A DNA stretch of 64,000 bases from an uncultured Campylobacter sp. (GTDB lineage: Bacteria > Campylobacterota > Campylobacteria > Campylobacterales > Campylobacteraceae). Location: positions 97,291-161,290 of the forward strand of contig NZ_CAMYFP010000003.1 in assembly GCF_947255105.1 (NCBI RefSeq), given 5' to 3'. The notes beneath the pieces were generated by a model. The model had not been told where the DNA came from. It did no database searches and worked only from the letters and a program-made list of their open reading frames with translations. Both the position numbers and the translations under genes were made by a program. Positions within the stretch are counted from its first letter, which is position 1. Each line of letters begins with the position of its first letter. Of the stretch, positions 9,655 to 19,074 are shown in pieces.

Positions 9655-10992
9655 TTAACCTATAAACTCATTTACAACTATCACAACAACCCCAAGTGGC
9701 GCTATATATCTTAAGAAAAAATACCAAATAGCAAAGCCAACTCTACCCATATCTTTATTAAGAAGATTGTAAATTTGCTCCCTTTTCATCACAAATCCCA
9801 CAAACAAAGCGGTTGTAATTGCACCAAGTGGCAACATGATATTTGAAGTTAAAAAGTCCAATATATCAAAAAAGCTCTTGCCAAAAAAGGTGAAGCTCTC
9901 CTGATATCTAACATGCATAGAGAGTATGCAAGAAAGACTAAGCAAAAAGATAAAAATTCCTGTAAAAAAGAGTGCTTTATATCTTTTTATGTTGTATTTA
10001 TTGACTAGATAGAAGATAAATGGTTCAATCATCGAAACAGCGCTAGTAATACCTGCAAAAAAGAGCGATACAAAAAACAAAACCGCTAAGATATTGCCAA
10101 CTATACCAAGTTTTGAAAAAAGAGCGCTAAGAGAGACCATAACAAGTCCCACGCCTTGCTGTGTTGGATCGCCACCAAACTCAAAAATAAAGGTAAAGAC
10201 TATCATACCCATCATAAGACCAATTAGAATATTTATAAGAATGATGTTGATGGAGCTTTTTATGAGATTGGTATTGTCATCAAGCGAGGCTGCATATGTC
10301 AAAATGCACCCTATTCCAACGCAAAGCGTAAAAAATGCAAGTCCAAGTGCTGTTAAAACGCTATCTAAATTTATCTTTGAAAAGTCGGGCTTAAAGAGAA
10401 ATTTAAAAGCCTCACTTGAGCCACTCATCGTAAGAGAGTAGCAAAGCATTAACAAAAGCAAGATAAAAAGTGTTGGCATCATTATGATATTTAGTCGCTC
10501 AATGCCGCTTTTTATACCTTTTGAAACAACTGCCAAAGTAGAAAATAGTGCTATTAAGTAAAAAAATAGATTTTCACCAAGGCTATTTGTGATGAAGTTT
10601 CCAAAGAGTAGATCGGCTGCTTCTATGCTATTTGGAAGTTCAAAAAATCCAACAAAAATATACTTTATAACCCAGCCAAGAATAACTAGATAAAAGGACA
10701 AAACAAAAATACCGCTTATCATAAAAAAGCCAGCATATTGCCACCTATCGCCATTTTTAGGTGCTAGAGTTTTATAGGCGCCAACGGGATCTTTTCTACT
10801 AATTCGCCCCATGGCAATCTCAGCCAAAAATATGCTAAAACCAATCGTTAAAGTTAGTAAAAGATACAAAAGCACAAAGGCAAAGCCACCATTTTGTCCA
10901 ACCAAAGTTGGAAACTTCCATGCATTGCCAAGCCCAACAGCACCACCCGCAACTGCCAATACAAAGCCGATTTTACTAAATTTATCACTCAC
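9655..10992 (-). CDS. Neurotransmitter:sodium symporter (NSS/SNF) family transporter, copy 1
   Basis: A 445-residue Na+-dependent amino-acid transporter with the LeuT fold (11-12 membrane helices). The TM1 signature GGAVGLGNAWKFPTLVGQNGG carries the unwound Na+/substrate site. TM6 and TM8 regions (LGLAFFTLCVGIG, FFAGITSAVSMIEP) are also typical. The start is a GTG at 10992 that overlaps the stop of the next gene upstream (GTGA), implying coupled translation. It is the last of three consecutive paralogues. The substrate cannot be read from sequence; serine, alanine or branched-chain amino acids are possible. Confidence 0.92.
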   Translation of the reverse strand: MSDKFSKIGFVLAVAGGAVGLGNAWKFPTLVGQNGGFAFVLLYLLLTLTIGFSIFLAEIAMGRISRKDPVGAYKTLAPKNGDRWQYAGFFMISGIFVLSFYLVILGWVIKYIFVGFFELPNSIEAADLLFGNFITNSLGENLFFYLIALFSTLAVVSKGIKSGIERLNIIMMPTLFILLLLMLCYSLTMSGSSEAFKFLFKPDFSKINLDSVLTALGLAFFTLCVGIGCILTYAASLDDNTNLIKSSINIILINILIGLMMGMIVFTFIFEFGGDPTQQGVGLVMVSLSALFSKLGIVGNILAVLFFVSLFFAGITSAVSMIEPFIFYLVNKYNIKRYKALFFTGIFIFLLSLSCILSMHVRYQESFTFFGKSFFDILDFLTSNIMLPLGAITTALFVGFVMKREQIYNLLNKDMGRVGFAIWYFFLRYIAPLGVVVIVVNEFIG

Positions 10993-12350
10993 TTGCTAAG
11001 TCCTAAAAATTTTAAAATACCAAGCTGTTCTAACATTATGATAAGAACTGCAATAGGCGCTACAAATCTTAATAAAAAATACCAAAGCTCAAAGATAGCC
11101 CTACCCATATATCTTCCAAGAAGTATAAGCAAAGAGCGCTTTTTAAGGATAAATCCTACGAAAATAGCTGTTACAATTCCGCTTACTGGCATTAAGATGT
11201 TTGAGGTAAGATAGTCTAGGCAGTCAAAAAAGCTCTTTCCAAAGAGTGAAAAACTCCCAGATGTTGGTATGTAGTAGCCAAATATACAACAAAGTCCCAA
11301 AATATAAGTGATAGTAAATATACAAATTATCGCCTTTATTCGTGTAAAACCATGATTGTTTATAAGATAAAAAATAGTTGGCTCAATCATCGAAACAGCA
11401 GAAGTAATTGCAGCAAAAAGAAGTGCTACAAAAAAGCCAACTGCCAAGATATGACCCGCTATGCCAAGTTTTGAAAAAAGCATAGTAAGCGAGATAAAGA
11501 TGAGTCCTGGACCCTCTTGATTTGGATTGGCATTAAAAGTAAAAATAAAGGTAAAGACTATAAGCCCCATCATTATGCCAATTAAGATATTTATAAAAAC
11601 AATGCTTAGACTTGAAGTTAAGATGTTTGTTTTTGCTGGTAGGCTTGCAGCGTAGGTTATGATAGTTGTAACACCCAAAGAGAGTGTAAAAAATGCAAGT
11701 CCCAAAGCCTTTAAAACACTATCTTTATTTAACGCACCAAAGTCAGGAATAAGTAGAAATTTGAGACTCTTTACAAAACCTTCAGCACTTACTGAATATA
11801 AAACCATCAAAATCAAAAGTATAAAAAGCGCTGGCATCATCCAAACATTAAGCCGCTCAATGCCGCTTTTTACACCTTTTGAAAGTATATAGAAGCAAAC
11901 TACCGAACAGATAGTAAAGCAAACTACGCTAACTAAAAGACTTGAACTTAAAAGAGTGCCAAATTTATCTGCGCTCTCCTCTATTGTTTTTGGTAGGTAG
12001 TAAATGCTTGTTATGGTGTATTTTAAAATCCAGCCCATAACTACGCTATAAAATGAGTAGATAAGGAGCGCAGTTATCATAAAATATCCTGCAAATTTCC
12101 ACTTTTCTTTATGTTTTGGTGCAAGTTTTCTAAAGGCACTTACCGCGTCACTTTCAGAAAGCCGCCCTATAGCAATCTCAGCCAAAAATATGACAAAGCT
12201 AACACCCAAAGTCAGGATAAGATACAAAAGTATAAAGGCACTTCCGCCATTTTGTCCGACCAAAGTTGGAAACTTCCAGGCATTGCCAAGTCCAACAGCG
12301 CTTCCTGCAACTGCTAAGATAAAACCAATTTTGCTAAATTTCTCATTCAT
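10989..12350 (-). CDS. NSS-family sodium-dependent transporter, copy 2
   Basis: About 453 residues, a paralogue of its two neighbours, with the same TM1 signature (GSAVGLGNAWKFPTLVGQNG) and SAVSMIEP in TM8. I choose the ATG at 12350, which has AGGTGG close upstream and starts one base after the stop of copy 3; a GTG at 12359 would overlap that stop. TM3-TM5 and the C-terminus differ most from the other copies, as expected if substrate choice has diverged. It is probably co-transcribed with copies 1 and 3. Confidence 0.92.
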   Translation of the reverse strand: MNEKFSKIGFILAVAGSAVGLGNAWKFPTLVGQNGGSAFILLYLILTLGVSFVIFLAEIAIGRLSESDAVSAFRKLAPKHKEKWKFAGYFMITALLIYSFYSVVMGWILKYTITSIYYLPKTIEESADKFGTLLSSSLLVSVVCFTICSVVCFYILSKGVKSGIERLNVWMMPALFILLILMVLYSVSAEGFVKSLKFLLIPDFGALNKDSVLKALGLAFFTLSLGVTTIITYAASLPAKTNILTSSLSIVFINILIGIMMGLIVFTFIFTFNANPNQEGPGLIFISLTMLFSKLGIAGHILAVGFFVALLFAAITSAVSMIEPTIFYLINNHGFTRIKAIICIFTITYILGLCCIFGYYIPTSGSFSLFGKSFFDCLDYLTSNILMPVSGIVTAIFVGFILKKRSLLILLGRYMGRAIFELWYFLLRFVAPIAVLIIMLEQLGILKFLGLSK

Positions 12351-12351
12351 C

Positions 12352-13710
12352 TTAACCACCTATCAAATCTTTAAAAATCAACTCATAAAGCATTATTACA
12401 ACAACCGCAACAGGAGAGATAAAACGAACGAAAAAATACCAAATATCAAAGGTAGTTTTACTCATATATGACGAAAATAGCTTATAAATTTGTCTTTTAT
12501 CCATATAAAAACCTACAAATATAGCTGCAAAAAATCCGCCAAGTGGCATCATCCAGTTGGAAGCAACATAGTCTAAAATATCAAAAAAGCTCTTGTCAAA
12601 AAAGGTAAAATAGCTACTAGTAACAACATAGTATGAGAGTATGCACAAACTTCCAAGCGCATAGACTATGCTGCCTATTAAGATGAGTGCCTTTTTTCTA
12701 GAGCAATTAAAGGAATTTATAAGATAGAAGGTAAATGGCTCTACCATAGAAACAGCGCTTGTAAGACCAGCAAATATGAGTGCTACAAAGAAAAATATCG
12801 CCAAAACTTTACCTAAAATCCCAAGATTGGCAAAAAGAGTTGCCAAAGAGATAAAGATAAGTCCAGGACCTTGACTAACACTAGCGTTAAACTCAAAAAT
12901 AAAGGTAAAGACTATAAGCCCCATCATAAGTCCGATAAGACAATTTATAAGTATGATAATAAGCGTGCTATTTACAAAGTTGGTCTTTTCGTTTAGCGAA
13001 GCTGAATAGGTGATAACTGAACCAACTCCAATAGATAGGCTAAAAAACGATAAGCCTAAAGCTTGCAAAAATGCACTTACTCCAACCTTTGAAAAGTCAG
13101 GAACAAAAAGAAATTCTGCAGCTTTCCAAAAGCCACTCATACTAACAGAGTAGCCAAGCAAAAGTATCAAAAGTATAAAAAGTGTTGGCATCATCCAAAC
13201 ATTTAACTTCTCAATGCCACTAATCACCCCTTTAGAAACTACCCAAAAAACAGCTATAAAAATTAAACTAAAGCAGATAAATTGACTAAGCGGATCATTG
13301 GTTATAAGATTTTCAAAAAGCTCTTTACTACTATTAATGTCCGTTGGAAGTGAACCAAAACTTAAAAATAGATATTTAAGCGCCCAACCTATAATAATGC
13401 TATAAAAGCTAACTATCATAATAGCGCCTATCATACTATATCCCACAAATCTCCAAGGGCTTTTGTCGTGCGAGAGTGCCTTGTAGGCATTGACTGGATC
13501 TTTTCTACTAAGCCTACCGATACTTAACTCAGCCAAAAATATGACAAAGCCAACGCCTAAAGTCAGGATAAGATAGAGAAGTATAAAGGCACTTCCGCCA
13601 TTTTCTCCAACCATTGTAGGAAACTTCCACGCATTGCCAAGTCCAACAGCACTTCCTGCAACTGCTAAGATAAAACCAACTCTACTAAATTTAGTAACTT
13701 TTGAACTCAT
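12352..13710 (-). CDS. NSS-family sodium-dependent transporter, copy 3 (first of operon)
   Basis: A 452-residue paralogue and the promoter-proximal member of the three. TM1 reads GSAVGLGNAWKFPTMVGENG, with E in place of Q at the end compared with copies 1 and 2. TM8 reads LTSAVSMVEPF. The upstream 100 bases (13711-13813) are AT-rich and should hold the promoter, though no clean TATAAT is seen. Pairs of such genes near atpE and pycB are usual in Campylobacter; three in a row is more than I expect. Confidence 0.92.
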   Translation of the reverse strand: MSSKVTKFSRVGFILAVAGSAVGLGNAWKFPTMVGENGGSAFILLYLILTLGVGFVIFLAELSIGRLSRKDPVNAYKALSHDKSPWRFVGYSMIGAIMIVSFYSIIIGWALKYLFLSFGSLPTDINSSKELFENLITNDPLSQFICFSLIFIAVFWVVSKGVISGIEKLNVWMMPTLFILLILLLGYSVSMSGFWKAAEFLFVPDFSKVGVSAFLQALGLSFFSLSIGVGSVITYSASLNEKTNFVNSTLIIILINCLIGLMMGLIVFTFIFEFNASVSQGPGLIFISLATLFANLGILGKVLAIFFFVALIFAGLTSAVSMVEPFTFYLINSFNCSRKKALILIGSIVYALGSLCILSYYVVTSSYFTFFDKSFFDILDYVASNWMMPLGGFFAAIFVGFYMDKRQIYKLFSSYMSKTTFDIWYFFVRFISPVAVVVIMLYELIFKDLIGG

Positions 13711-13813
13711 AAAACCAACCTAAAAAAATAATCCCCTATGGTATCGAAAAGAAACTTAAACATATAATAAAAATATTTTAAATTTAGAAAGTAGTTAAAT
13801 ATCTATTGATATA

Positions 13814-15378
13814 TCAATTAAAATTCTCAATAACCTTTGCGCTATCTGGTTTTTTACTTTTTATGAAATTTTTATCAATGTCTATGATATCTTTTTGCTC
13901 TATTGGCTCAAAAATATCATTAGTTATTTTTATGTTAGATGTAGTTATGCCTGTCCATTTTGCAAAACTCTGGGCAAAGTAGTTGCCATAGCTTCTATTT
14001 TTTACAAATTTACGACCAACATCATCACTTGATAACCTTATTAGTGGAACTGCAAAATGCTCTTTTGCGGCTATAGATGAATTTATTGCTAAACTCAATT
14101 CTCCCTTTTTAACTCGGTGAGTAAGTCCATGATCTGAGAAATATATCATAGAAAAACTCTCATTATTATCTTTGTAATTTTTGTTCAAAATACCATAAAG
14201 CTCTTTTAAAAAACTATCAGTTTGCTCAATAGTTTTTAAGTAACAGTAGATATTGATATCTTTTCTACCTTTATTTTTTACATATAGCTTTCTTGGAATT
14301 CTGTTACAAAAACTAGGGTGTGAGCCGATAAGATGTAGAAAAAATACTCTATTTTTATCGCTTTTGGTAGTTAAAAATTCTTTAAATTTGGGCAAAAGTT
14401 CAAAATCAAAGCTATTTTTGCTATCATAATCAACACTTTTTAAAAAGAAAAGGTGATTTGCATTTTTTGCCATTTTGGTAATTGGTGTGTCATTTTGACC
14501 CATAAAACCTTGATTGGATAGCCAATAGGTCTCATATCCTGCAAGAGTAGAGAGAGTTACTATATTGTTTGCTATATTTTGCTTATAGCCATTGCTACTA
14601 TCTGGGTATGCCAACGCCCAACTAAGCGATGGAATTGTATTTAGACCAACACTATTAAAACCATCCACAAAAAGACCATTTACACTATCTAAAAATGGAG
14701 TATTTTCTAGCGGGATCCATATACATGATGATAGTCTCTCCTTGCACTCTCACCGATAACTACAACATAGTTTTTATATCTTGGCTCAACTTTTACTATC
14801 TTCCAACTACTCTGAAGTGGTTTTTTAAGCTCTTTCATCTCTTGATATGAAGAGTTAAAGTAAATAACGCCATCTGTAATTGTATAAAGTGGTGCATTTT
14901 TTGCAAATATAGTTGGTATAAAGGCGATTATCGCAAAGATAAAAAGTGGTTTCTTGACCTTTAAATTTATACTCTCTTTTGCCAAAAGCTTTCTAAATAG
15001 CACTACAAAAACAATACAAAGAGCTGAATAGATAAAATAGTCATATGGTATATTTTGAAAAAACTCATTTACCTCACTACCATATGTTGCCCAAATAGCC
15101 ATAAAATACCAAAGAGAAATTCTTCCATGCACAAGACCAATTGGTGCCCAAAAACTAAGAATTACAATATAAGGAAAAGCAATATACCAAAAAAATCTTT
15201 TGTAATATAGCGAAATAAAGAGCAATGAAGAAAATGAAATAAAATTTACAAAGTAGTTATATCTAAATTTATAGTAATTTGTCCCACTCCCAAGTACAAG
15301 ATAGTGAGATATAAGCAAAACCCCAACTAATATAAATATCACTTTTAAAATGTGACATCTATCATAATCTCTTATCAC
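13814..15378 (-). pseudogene. Phosphoethanolamine transferase (EptA/CptA-like), split by a frameshift
   Basis: Two adjacent frames join to one protein of about 521 residues, normal for this family. The first part (14707-15378) has five membrane helices and ends in VVIGESARRDYHHVYGSR. The second begins out of frame with PLENTPFLDSVNG and carries the catalytic-domain motifs NTIPSLSWALAYP, FLHLIGSHP and YFSDHGLTH, with metal ligands D and H. The break lies at the three Gs at 14712-14714 on the plus strand: restoring one base gives G-S-P-L-E-N-T. No other lesion is visible. The family transfers phosphoethanolamine to lipid A or other periplasmic targets. Either a recent frameshift or a sequencing error explains this; the run is too short for typical phase variation. 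Confidence 0.85.
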
Positions 15379-15443
15379 CTAAAATACTTAAATATAAGAT
15401 ATAAATTTAAATAAACTAAAACTATAAGAAATTAAATATAAGA

Positions 15444-15529
15444 TGGTGCGATCAGCGAGACTTGAACTCGCACGAGCGTGGCTCACTACCCCCTCAAGAT
15501 AGCGTGTCTACCAGTTCCACCATGATCGC
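15444..15529 (-). tRNA. tRNA-Leu (GAG)
   Basis: The minus strand reads GCGATCA at the 5' end, pairs with TGATCGC, and ends in A plus an encoded CCA. The anticodon stem CTATC/GGTAG encloses the loop TTGAGGG, giving anticodon GAG (codons CUU and CUC). A long variable arm (GTGAGCCACGCTCGTGC region) confirms a class II tRNA. The T-loop GTTCAAGTC is present. Its 5' end directly abuts the T-tract of the atpE terminator. Confidence 0.95.
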
Positions 15530-15558
15530 AAAAAAGCCGAACCCAAAAAATGGGTCCG
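15530..15558 (-). terminator. Rho-independent terminator downstream of atpE
   Basis: On the minus strand CGGACCCA (15558-15551) pairs with TGGGTTCG (15545-15538) around a T-rich loop, followed by GC and six Ts ending at 15530. This sits 8 bases after the atpE stop codon and immediately before the tRNA-Leu. Confidence 0.85.
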
Positions 15559-15565
15559 AATACAC

Positions 15566-15919
15566 TTAGGCTACAACAGCTCCAATTGTCTTTGTTATAA
15601 GTGGGTTTGCATAAAGCAACAATAGTGCAATAACAAGACCATAGATAACTTGAGCCTCAATCATCGCCAAAGAGATAAACATTGTAGTTGTAAGTCTGCT
15701 TCCAACGCCTGGGTTTCTAGCAATTCCGCTAATTACAGCAGCTGATGTATTTCCCATAGCCAAAGCTCCACCAAGAGCTGGAACACCCAAAACAAAAGCG
15801 GCTGCTATAAATGAATATGAAGCCAATGTTGTATAAGTTGCCAACATCTCACTACTCTCTATATCGCCAGCAAAAGCAAAAGCAGAAAGTGCCAAAACAA
15901 AAAGAATAACTCTTTTCAT
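15566..15919 (-). CDS. atpE: F0F1 ATP synthase subunit c
   Basis: Forms the membrane rotor ring of ATP synthase. It has 117 residues and two helices after an N-terminal signal-like segment (MKRVILFVLALSAFAFA), which is usual in Campylobacterota and lengthens the protein compared with the 79-residue E. coli form. The helix-loop-helix includes SGIARNPG, and the ion-carrying carboxylate is Glu88 in SLAMIEAQVIYG. It is separate from the rest of the atp operon, as in other Campylobacter. A strong terminator follows at once. Confidence 0.96.
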   Translation of the reverse strand: MKRVILFVLALSAFAFAGDIESSEMLATYTTLASYSFIAAAFVLGVPALGGALAMGNTSAAVISGIARNPGVGSRLTTTMFISLAMIEAQVIYGLVIALLLLYANPLITKTIGAVVA

Positions 15920-15998
15920 AAAAAATCCTTTAAAATATAGTCTTTAAAGCTCTTTTCGGTTCAATGCCCCTACTCCAAACTCTAAACAGGCAATTTTA

Positions 15999-16724
15999 CT
16001 ATTTGAATTCTTTGGATTTGTTTAAATTTAAAAAATTATGCTCTCCAACAACTCGCTTCGAAAGCTCTATAAGTTCTTTTATCAGCTCTATCATATCATC
16101 AATCCCACCAACAGCAGCGGTTTTTATGAGATATTTACCATCTACAATAAAAGCTGGAATTCCTTGCAACTTAACAGCCTCATAGACTCTTTCGTTATTC
16201 CAACTATCCAAAATAGCCAAAACTTTTTCATCGTTTTTTAGCTTTTCATACTCATCTAGCTCAACACCTAGCTCTTGAAGTATATTTCTAAAGATAGCTT
16301 CTGCACTCTCTACCTCTTTTGCACTAAAGCTTCTGTTGTGATAGGCATTATAGAGCTTCATTTTAGCTCTTTTAAATTTAGACTCATCGCTAAATAAATT
16401 TATATCATCATCTCTATCAAGCATCAACATAACAGCAAGCAATCTACTTGCCGCTTTTCCATACAGTGGTTTATCTTGCAGATGTATAGGCTCATATCTC
16501 ATATCCAAAAATGCGCTCATTATCGTAGAAGTGATATTTTGATCATATCTATAACAAAATGGACAGTCATAGCTAAAAATTTCTATCATAGTTGAGTTGG
16601 CATCTAAAAAGGGCTCTTTCAAAACTAAATAGTCTCTGCCCTCTTCTATCTGTTTTGCTCCTAAATTTAGAGAAAAGATTAAGATAAAGATAACTTTTGC
16701 AAGATTTGTAAAAAGATGACTCAT
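15999..16724 (-). CDS. Periplasmic thiol:disulfide oxidoreductase, DsbA/DsbL-like
   Basis: A 241-residue exported thioredoxin-fold protein with an N-terminal signal segment (VIFILIFSLNLGA), the redox motif C54-P-F-C57 in FSYDCPFCYRY, a helical insert, and the cis-proline region QGIPAFIVDGKY. DsbA-family proteins introduce disulfides into periplasmic proteins and are reoxidised by DsbB or DsbI; no such partner is next to it. CPFC rather than CPHC resembles the DsbL type. It diverges from the pycB region. Specific clients cannot be inferred. Confidence 0.85.
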   Translation of the reverse strand: MSHLFTNLAKVIFILIFSLNLGAKQIEEGRDYLVLKEPFLDANSTMIEIFSYDCPFCYRYDQNITSTIMSAFLDMRYEPIHLQDKPLYGKAASRLLAVMLMLDRDDDINLFSDESKFKRAKMKLYNAYHNRSFSAKEVESAEAIFRNILQELGVELDEYEKLKNDEKVLAILDSWNNERVYEAVKLQGIPAFIVDGKYLIKTAAVGGIDDMIELIKELIELSKRVVGEHNFLNLNKSKEFK

Positions 16725-16863
16725 AAATTTCCTTTAATAAAATTGGTTTTGAATTTTATATAAAAATTCTTAATCAAAAGATAGATAGAGATTTTATAGT
16801 CAAATTTAACTCTTAAATTTCTCTCTTTTTCTTTTTATTTTAGTTCTTTTATGAAAAATTAGC

Positions 16864-16869
16864 TAAAAT
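16864..16869 (+). promoter_or_regulatory. Putative -10 box upstream of pycB
   Basis: TAAAAT at 16864-16869 in the 449-base gap between dsbA-like and pycB. It is followed by a strong AAGGAG at 16895-16900 that precedes a short frame, not pycB itself, so the pycB mRNA would carry a leader of about 300 bases. Confidence 0.35.
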
Positions 16870-16905
16870 AGCCTCTATATTTAAATTGAGTCTTAAGGAG
16901 TGACT

Positions 16906-16980
16906 TTGCATCTCTTTTTTGTAGTTAAAAACTTATCAAATTTAGCTTTATTTAGTGCAAATTTATGGATATTAGCATAA
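16906..16980 (+). CDS. Possible 24-residue leader peptide upstream of pycB
   Basis: A TTG at 16906 lies five bases after AAGGAG and opens a 24-codon hydrophobic frame (MHLFFVVKNLSNLALF...) ending at TAA 16978-16980. A second frame, 75 codons at 16965-17192, overlaps its end, has one clear membrane segment (FLIVISPLFFIEIIYF) and runs 19 bases into pycB. Neither is recognised. They could be a leader peptide plus a small membrane protein, or one small gene broken by a frameshift, or chance. The ribosome site is the only positive evidence. Confidence 0.25.
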   Translation: MHLFFVVKNLSNLALFSANLWILA

Positions 16981-17173
16981 AAAACACGCAGCTTAAAAAT
17001 GGTAGCTTTAGACCAAACAAAGACCCTTTTAAAATAGTCTTACCAAATTTAAAAGACTTTCTAATTGTAATATCACCACTTTTTTTTATAGAGATAATTT
17101 ATTTTAAGCTATCTATCTGTCGTGATATCTACAACTATCAACCAACAATCAAAAAAGATATTAAGGAGATTTT

Positions 17174-19006
17174 ATGGCTAAGAAATTTATAGATGTTATG
17201 GATACCACCTTTAGAGATGGTTTTCAATCAGTTTTTGGCGCAAGAGTTCTTATGGATGATTTTATGCCTGCCGTTTCTATGGCAAAAGAGGCGGGTATAA
17301 CGCACTTTGAGTTTGGAGGTGGAGCTAGATTTCAAAGTCTGTTTTTTTATCTAAATGAAAATGCCTTTACTATGATGGATAAATTTAGAGAGATTGTAGG
17401 AGATGAGGCAAATCTTCAAACTCTAAGCCGTGGTGTAAATACAGTCACGCTTGATACAGGTAGTGCTGATATGATAGATCTTCACGCAAAACTCTTTAAA
17501 AAGCATGGCACAACTACTATAAGAAATTTTGATGCACTAAATGATATCAACAATCTGAAATTTAGCGCCGAATGTATCAAAAAATATGGACTAAAACATG
17601 AGATTGTAATAACTATGATGGATCTTCCGCCAAACTGTCATGGAGCGCATGACGCAGCCTTCTATCAAAAGGTGCTTGAGGATATTTTAGAGTCTGAGAT
17701 TCCTTTTGATAGTATCTGTTTTAAGGATGCAAGTGGCACAAGTAGCCCAAAAAAGGTCTATGAAACAATCAAAATGGCAAGGGCAAAACTACCATCAAAT
17801 ACCCACATAAGACTTCACACTCACGAAACTGCCGGAGTTAGCGTGGCATGTTATCAAGCAGCACTTGAGGCAGGAGTTGATGGTATAGATCTAGCAGCTG
17901 CTCCTGTAAGTGGCGGAACAAGCCAGCCAGATATCCTTACTATGTTGCATGCAACAAAGGGAACAAACTATGATCTTGGCGGACTAGAGATTGAAAAAAT
18001 TCTAAAGTATGAAAATGGACTAAAAGAGTGCTTAAAAGAGTATTTTTTACCACCTGAAGCAATACAGGTAAACCCAATTATCCCATTCTCTCCGATGCCA
18101 GGCGGTGCTTTGACTGCCAACACTCAGATGATGAGAGATAACAATATCTTAGATAAATTTCCAGCTGTAATAGAGGCGATGAGAGAGGTTGTAGAAAAGG
18201 GAGGTTATGGCACGAGCGTAACACCTGTTAGTCAGTTTTACTTCCAACAAGCATTTAACAATGTGATGTTTGGCAAATGGAATAAGATCTCTGAAGGCTA
18301 TGGCAAAATGGTGCTTGGATACTTTGGCAAAACTCCTACAAAAGCTAATAAAAAGATTATCGAGCTTGCACAAAAACAGCTAAAACTAGAGCCTACAACT
18401 AGAAATGCAATGGAGATAGCCAACGAAGATGAGACAAAAAGCATCTCTTATGCTACAAAAATACTTCAAGAAAACAATCTCAATGTCAATGATGAAAATA
18501 TCTTTATCCTACTTGCTTGCAAAGAAAAGGGACTGGAGTATTTAAAGGGCAATGGCAAAGTAATGGTTAGAAAGGGCGAGACTTCTACAAAAGCAGAGTC
18601 CAAAAAAGCACAAACTCTATCTATAGAAAACTACGTTGTGATGGTAAATAACAAAAAATATGAAGTTAAGATCTCAAAAGATGACTTTGAGGTTAAAAAA
18701 TGTGAAGCAAAAGAGAAGCAAAGCACACAAAGCGCCTTTTCAAGACCATCAGAAGCAGCTCCGATAGTAAGTGGCGGCGAGCATGAAAACGATGAGATCT
18801 CTGTCATATCTGAGCTTCCTGGCAATGTCTTTAAGATACTATATAAAGCAGGCGATAAGGTCAAAAAAGATAGCCCAATTATCGTGCTTGAGGCTATGAA
18901 GATGGAGATAGAGATAGTTGCACCAAAGTCAGGCACTATTAAAGAGATTTTTGTAGAGGTTGGACAGACAGTTGAGGCTGGCGATAACATCGCAACAATA
19001 AAGTAA
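17174..19006 (+). CDS. pycB: Pyruvate carboxylase subunit B / oxaloacetate decarboxylase alpha-type carboxyltransferase
   Basis: A 610-residue carboxyltransferase plus biotin carrier. The N-terminal HMGL-like TIM barrel opens with DVMDTTFRDGFQSVFGARV (metal and substrate site). A linker follows, then a biotinyl domain whose acceptor is Lys576 in LEAMKME. In Campylobacter this subunit works with a separate biotin carboxylase (PycA, not in this window) to make oxaloacetate from pyruvate; relatives act as Na+-pumping oxaloacetate decarboxylases. AAGGAG precedes the ATG. It lies just before pckA, so both directions of the PEP-pyruvate-oxaloacetate node are encoded side by side. Confidence 0.93.
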   Translation: MAKKFIDVMDTTFRDGFQSVFGARVLMDDFMPAVSMAKEAGITHFEFGGGARFQSLFFYLNENAFTMMDKFREIVGDEANLQTLSRGVNTVTLDTGSADMIDLHAKLFKKHGTTTIRNFDALNDINNLKFSAECIKKYGLKHEIVITMMDLPPNCHGAHDAAFYQKVLEDILESEIPFDSICFKDASGTSSPKKVYETIKMARAKLPSNTHIRLHTHETAGVSVACYQAALEAGVDGIDLAAAPVSGGTSQPDILTMLHATKGTNYDLGGLEIEKILKYENGLKECLKEYFLPPEAIQVNPIIPFSPMPGGALTANTQMMRDNNILDKFPAVIEAMREVVEKGGYGTSVTPVSQFYFQQAFNNVMFGKWNKISEGYGKMVLGYFGKTPTKANKKIIELAQKQLKLEPTTRNAMEIANEDETKSISYATKILQENNLNVNDENIFILLACKEKGLEYLKGNGKVMVRKGETSTKAESKKAQTLSIENYVVMVNNKKYEVKISKDDFEVKKCEAKEKQSTQSAFSRPSEAAPIVSGGEHENDEISVISELPGNVFKILYKAGDKVKKDSPIIVLEAMKMEIEIVAPKSGTIKEIFVEVGQTVEAGDNIATIK

Positions 19007-19034
19007 ATTTATAGAGTTGATAAGTCCAATCTGA

Positions 19035-19040
19035 TATAAT
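19035..19040 (+). promoter_or_regulatory. Putative -10 box for pckA
   Basis: TATAAT at 19035-19040, within CTGATATAATTTAG, is 35 bases before the pckA start and 29 bases after the pycB stop, so pckA probably has its own promoter. Confidence 0.6.
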
Positions 19041-19074
19041 TTAGCATTTAAAATACTATAAAAAAGGATAAGTT

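Noticed and set aside
12111..12471. Plus-strand frames opposite the NSS transporters
   Set aside because: They mirror the conserved TM1 coding sequence of each paralogue and recur at the same relative place, so they are antisense shadows.
14707..14720. Phase-variable switching of the phosphoethanolamine transferase
   Set aside because: The repeat at the break is only three G's, far shorter than the poly-G tracts that drive slippage in Campylobacter.
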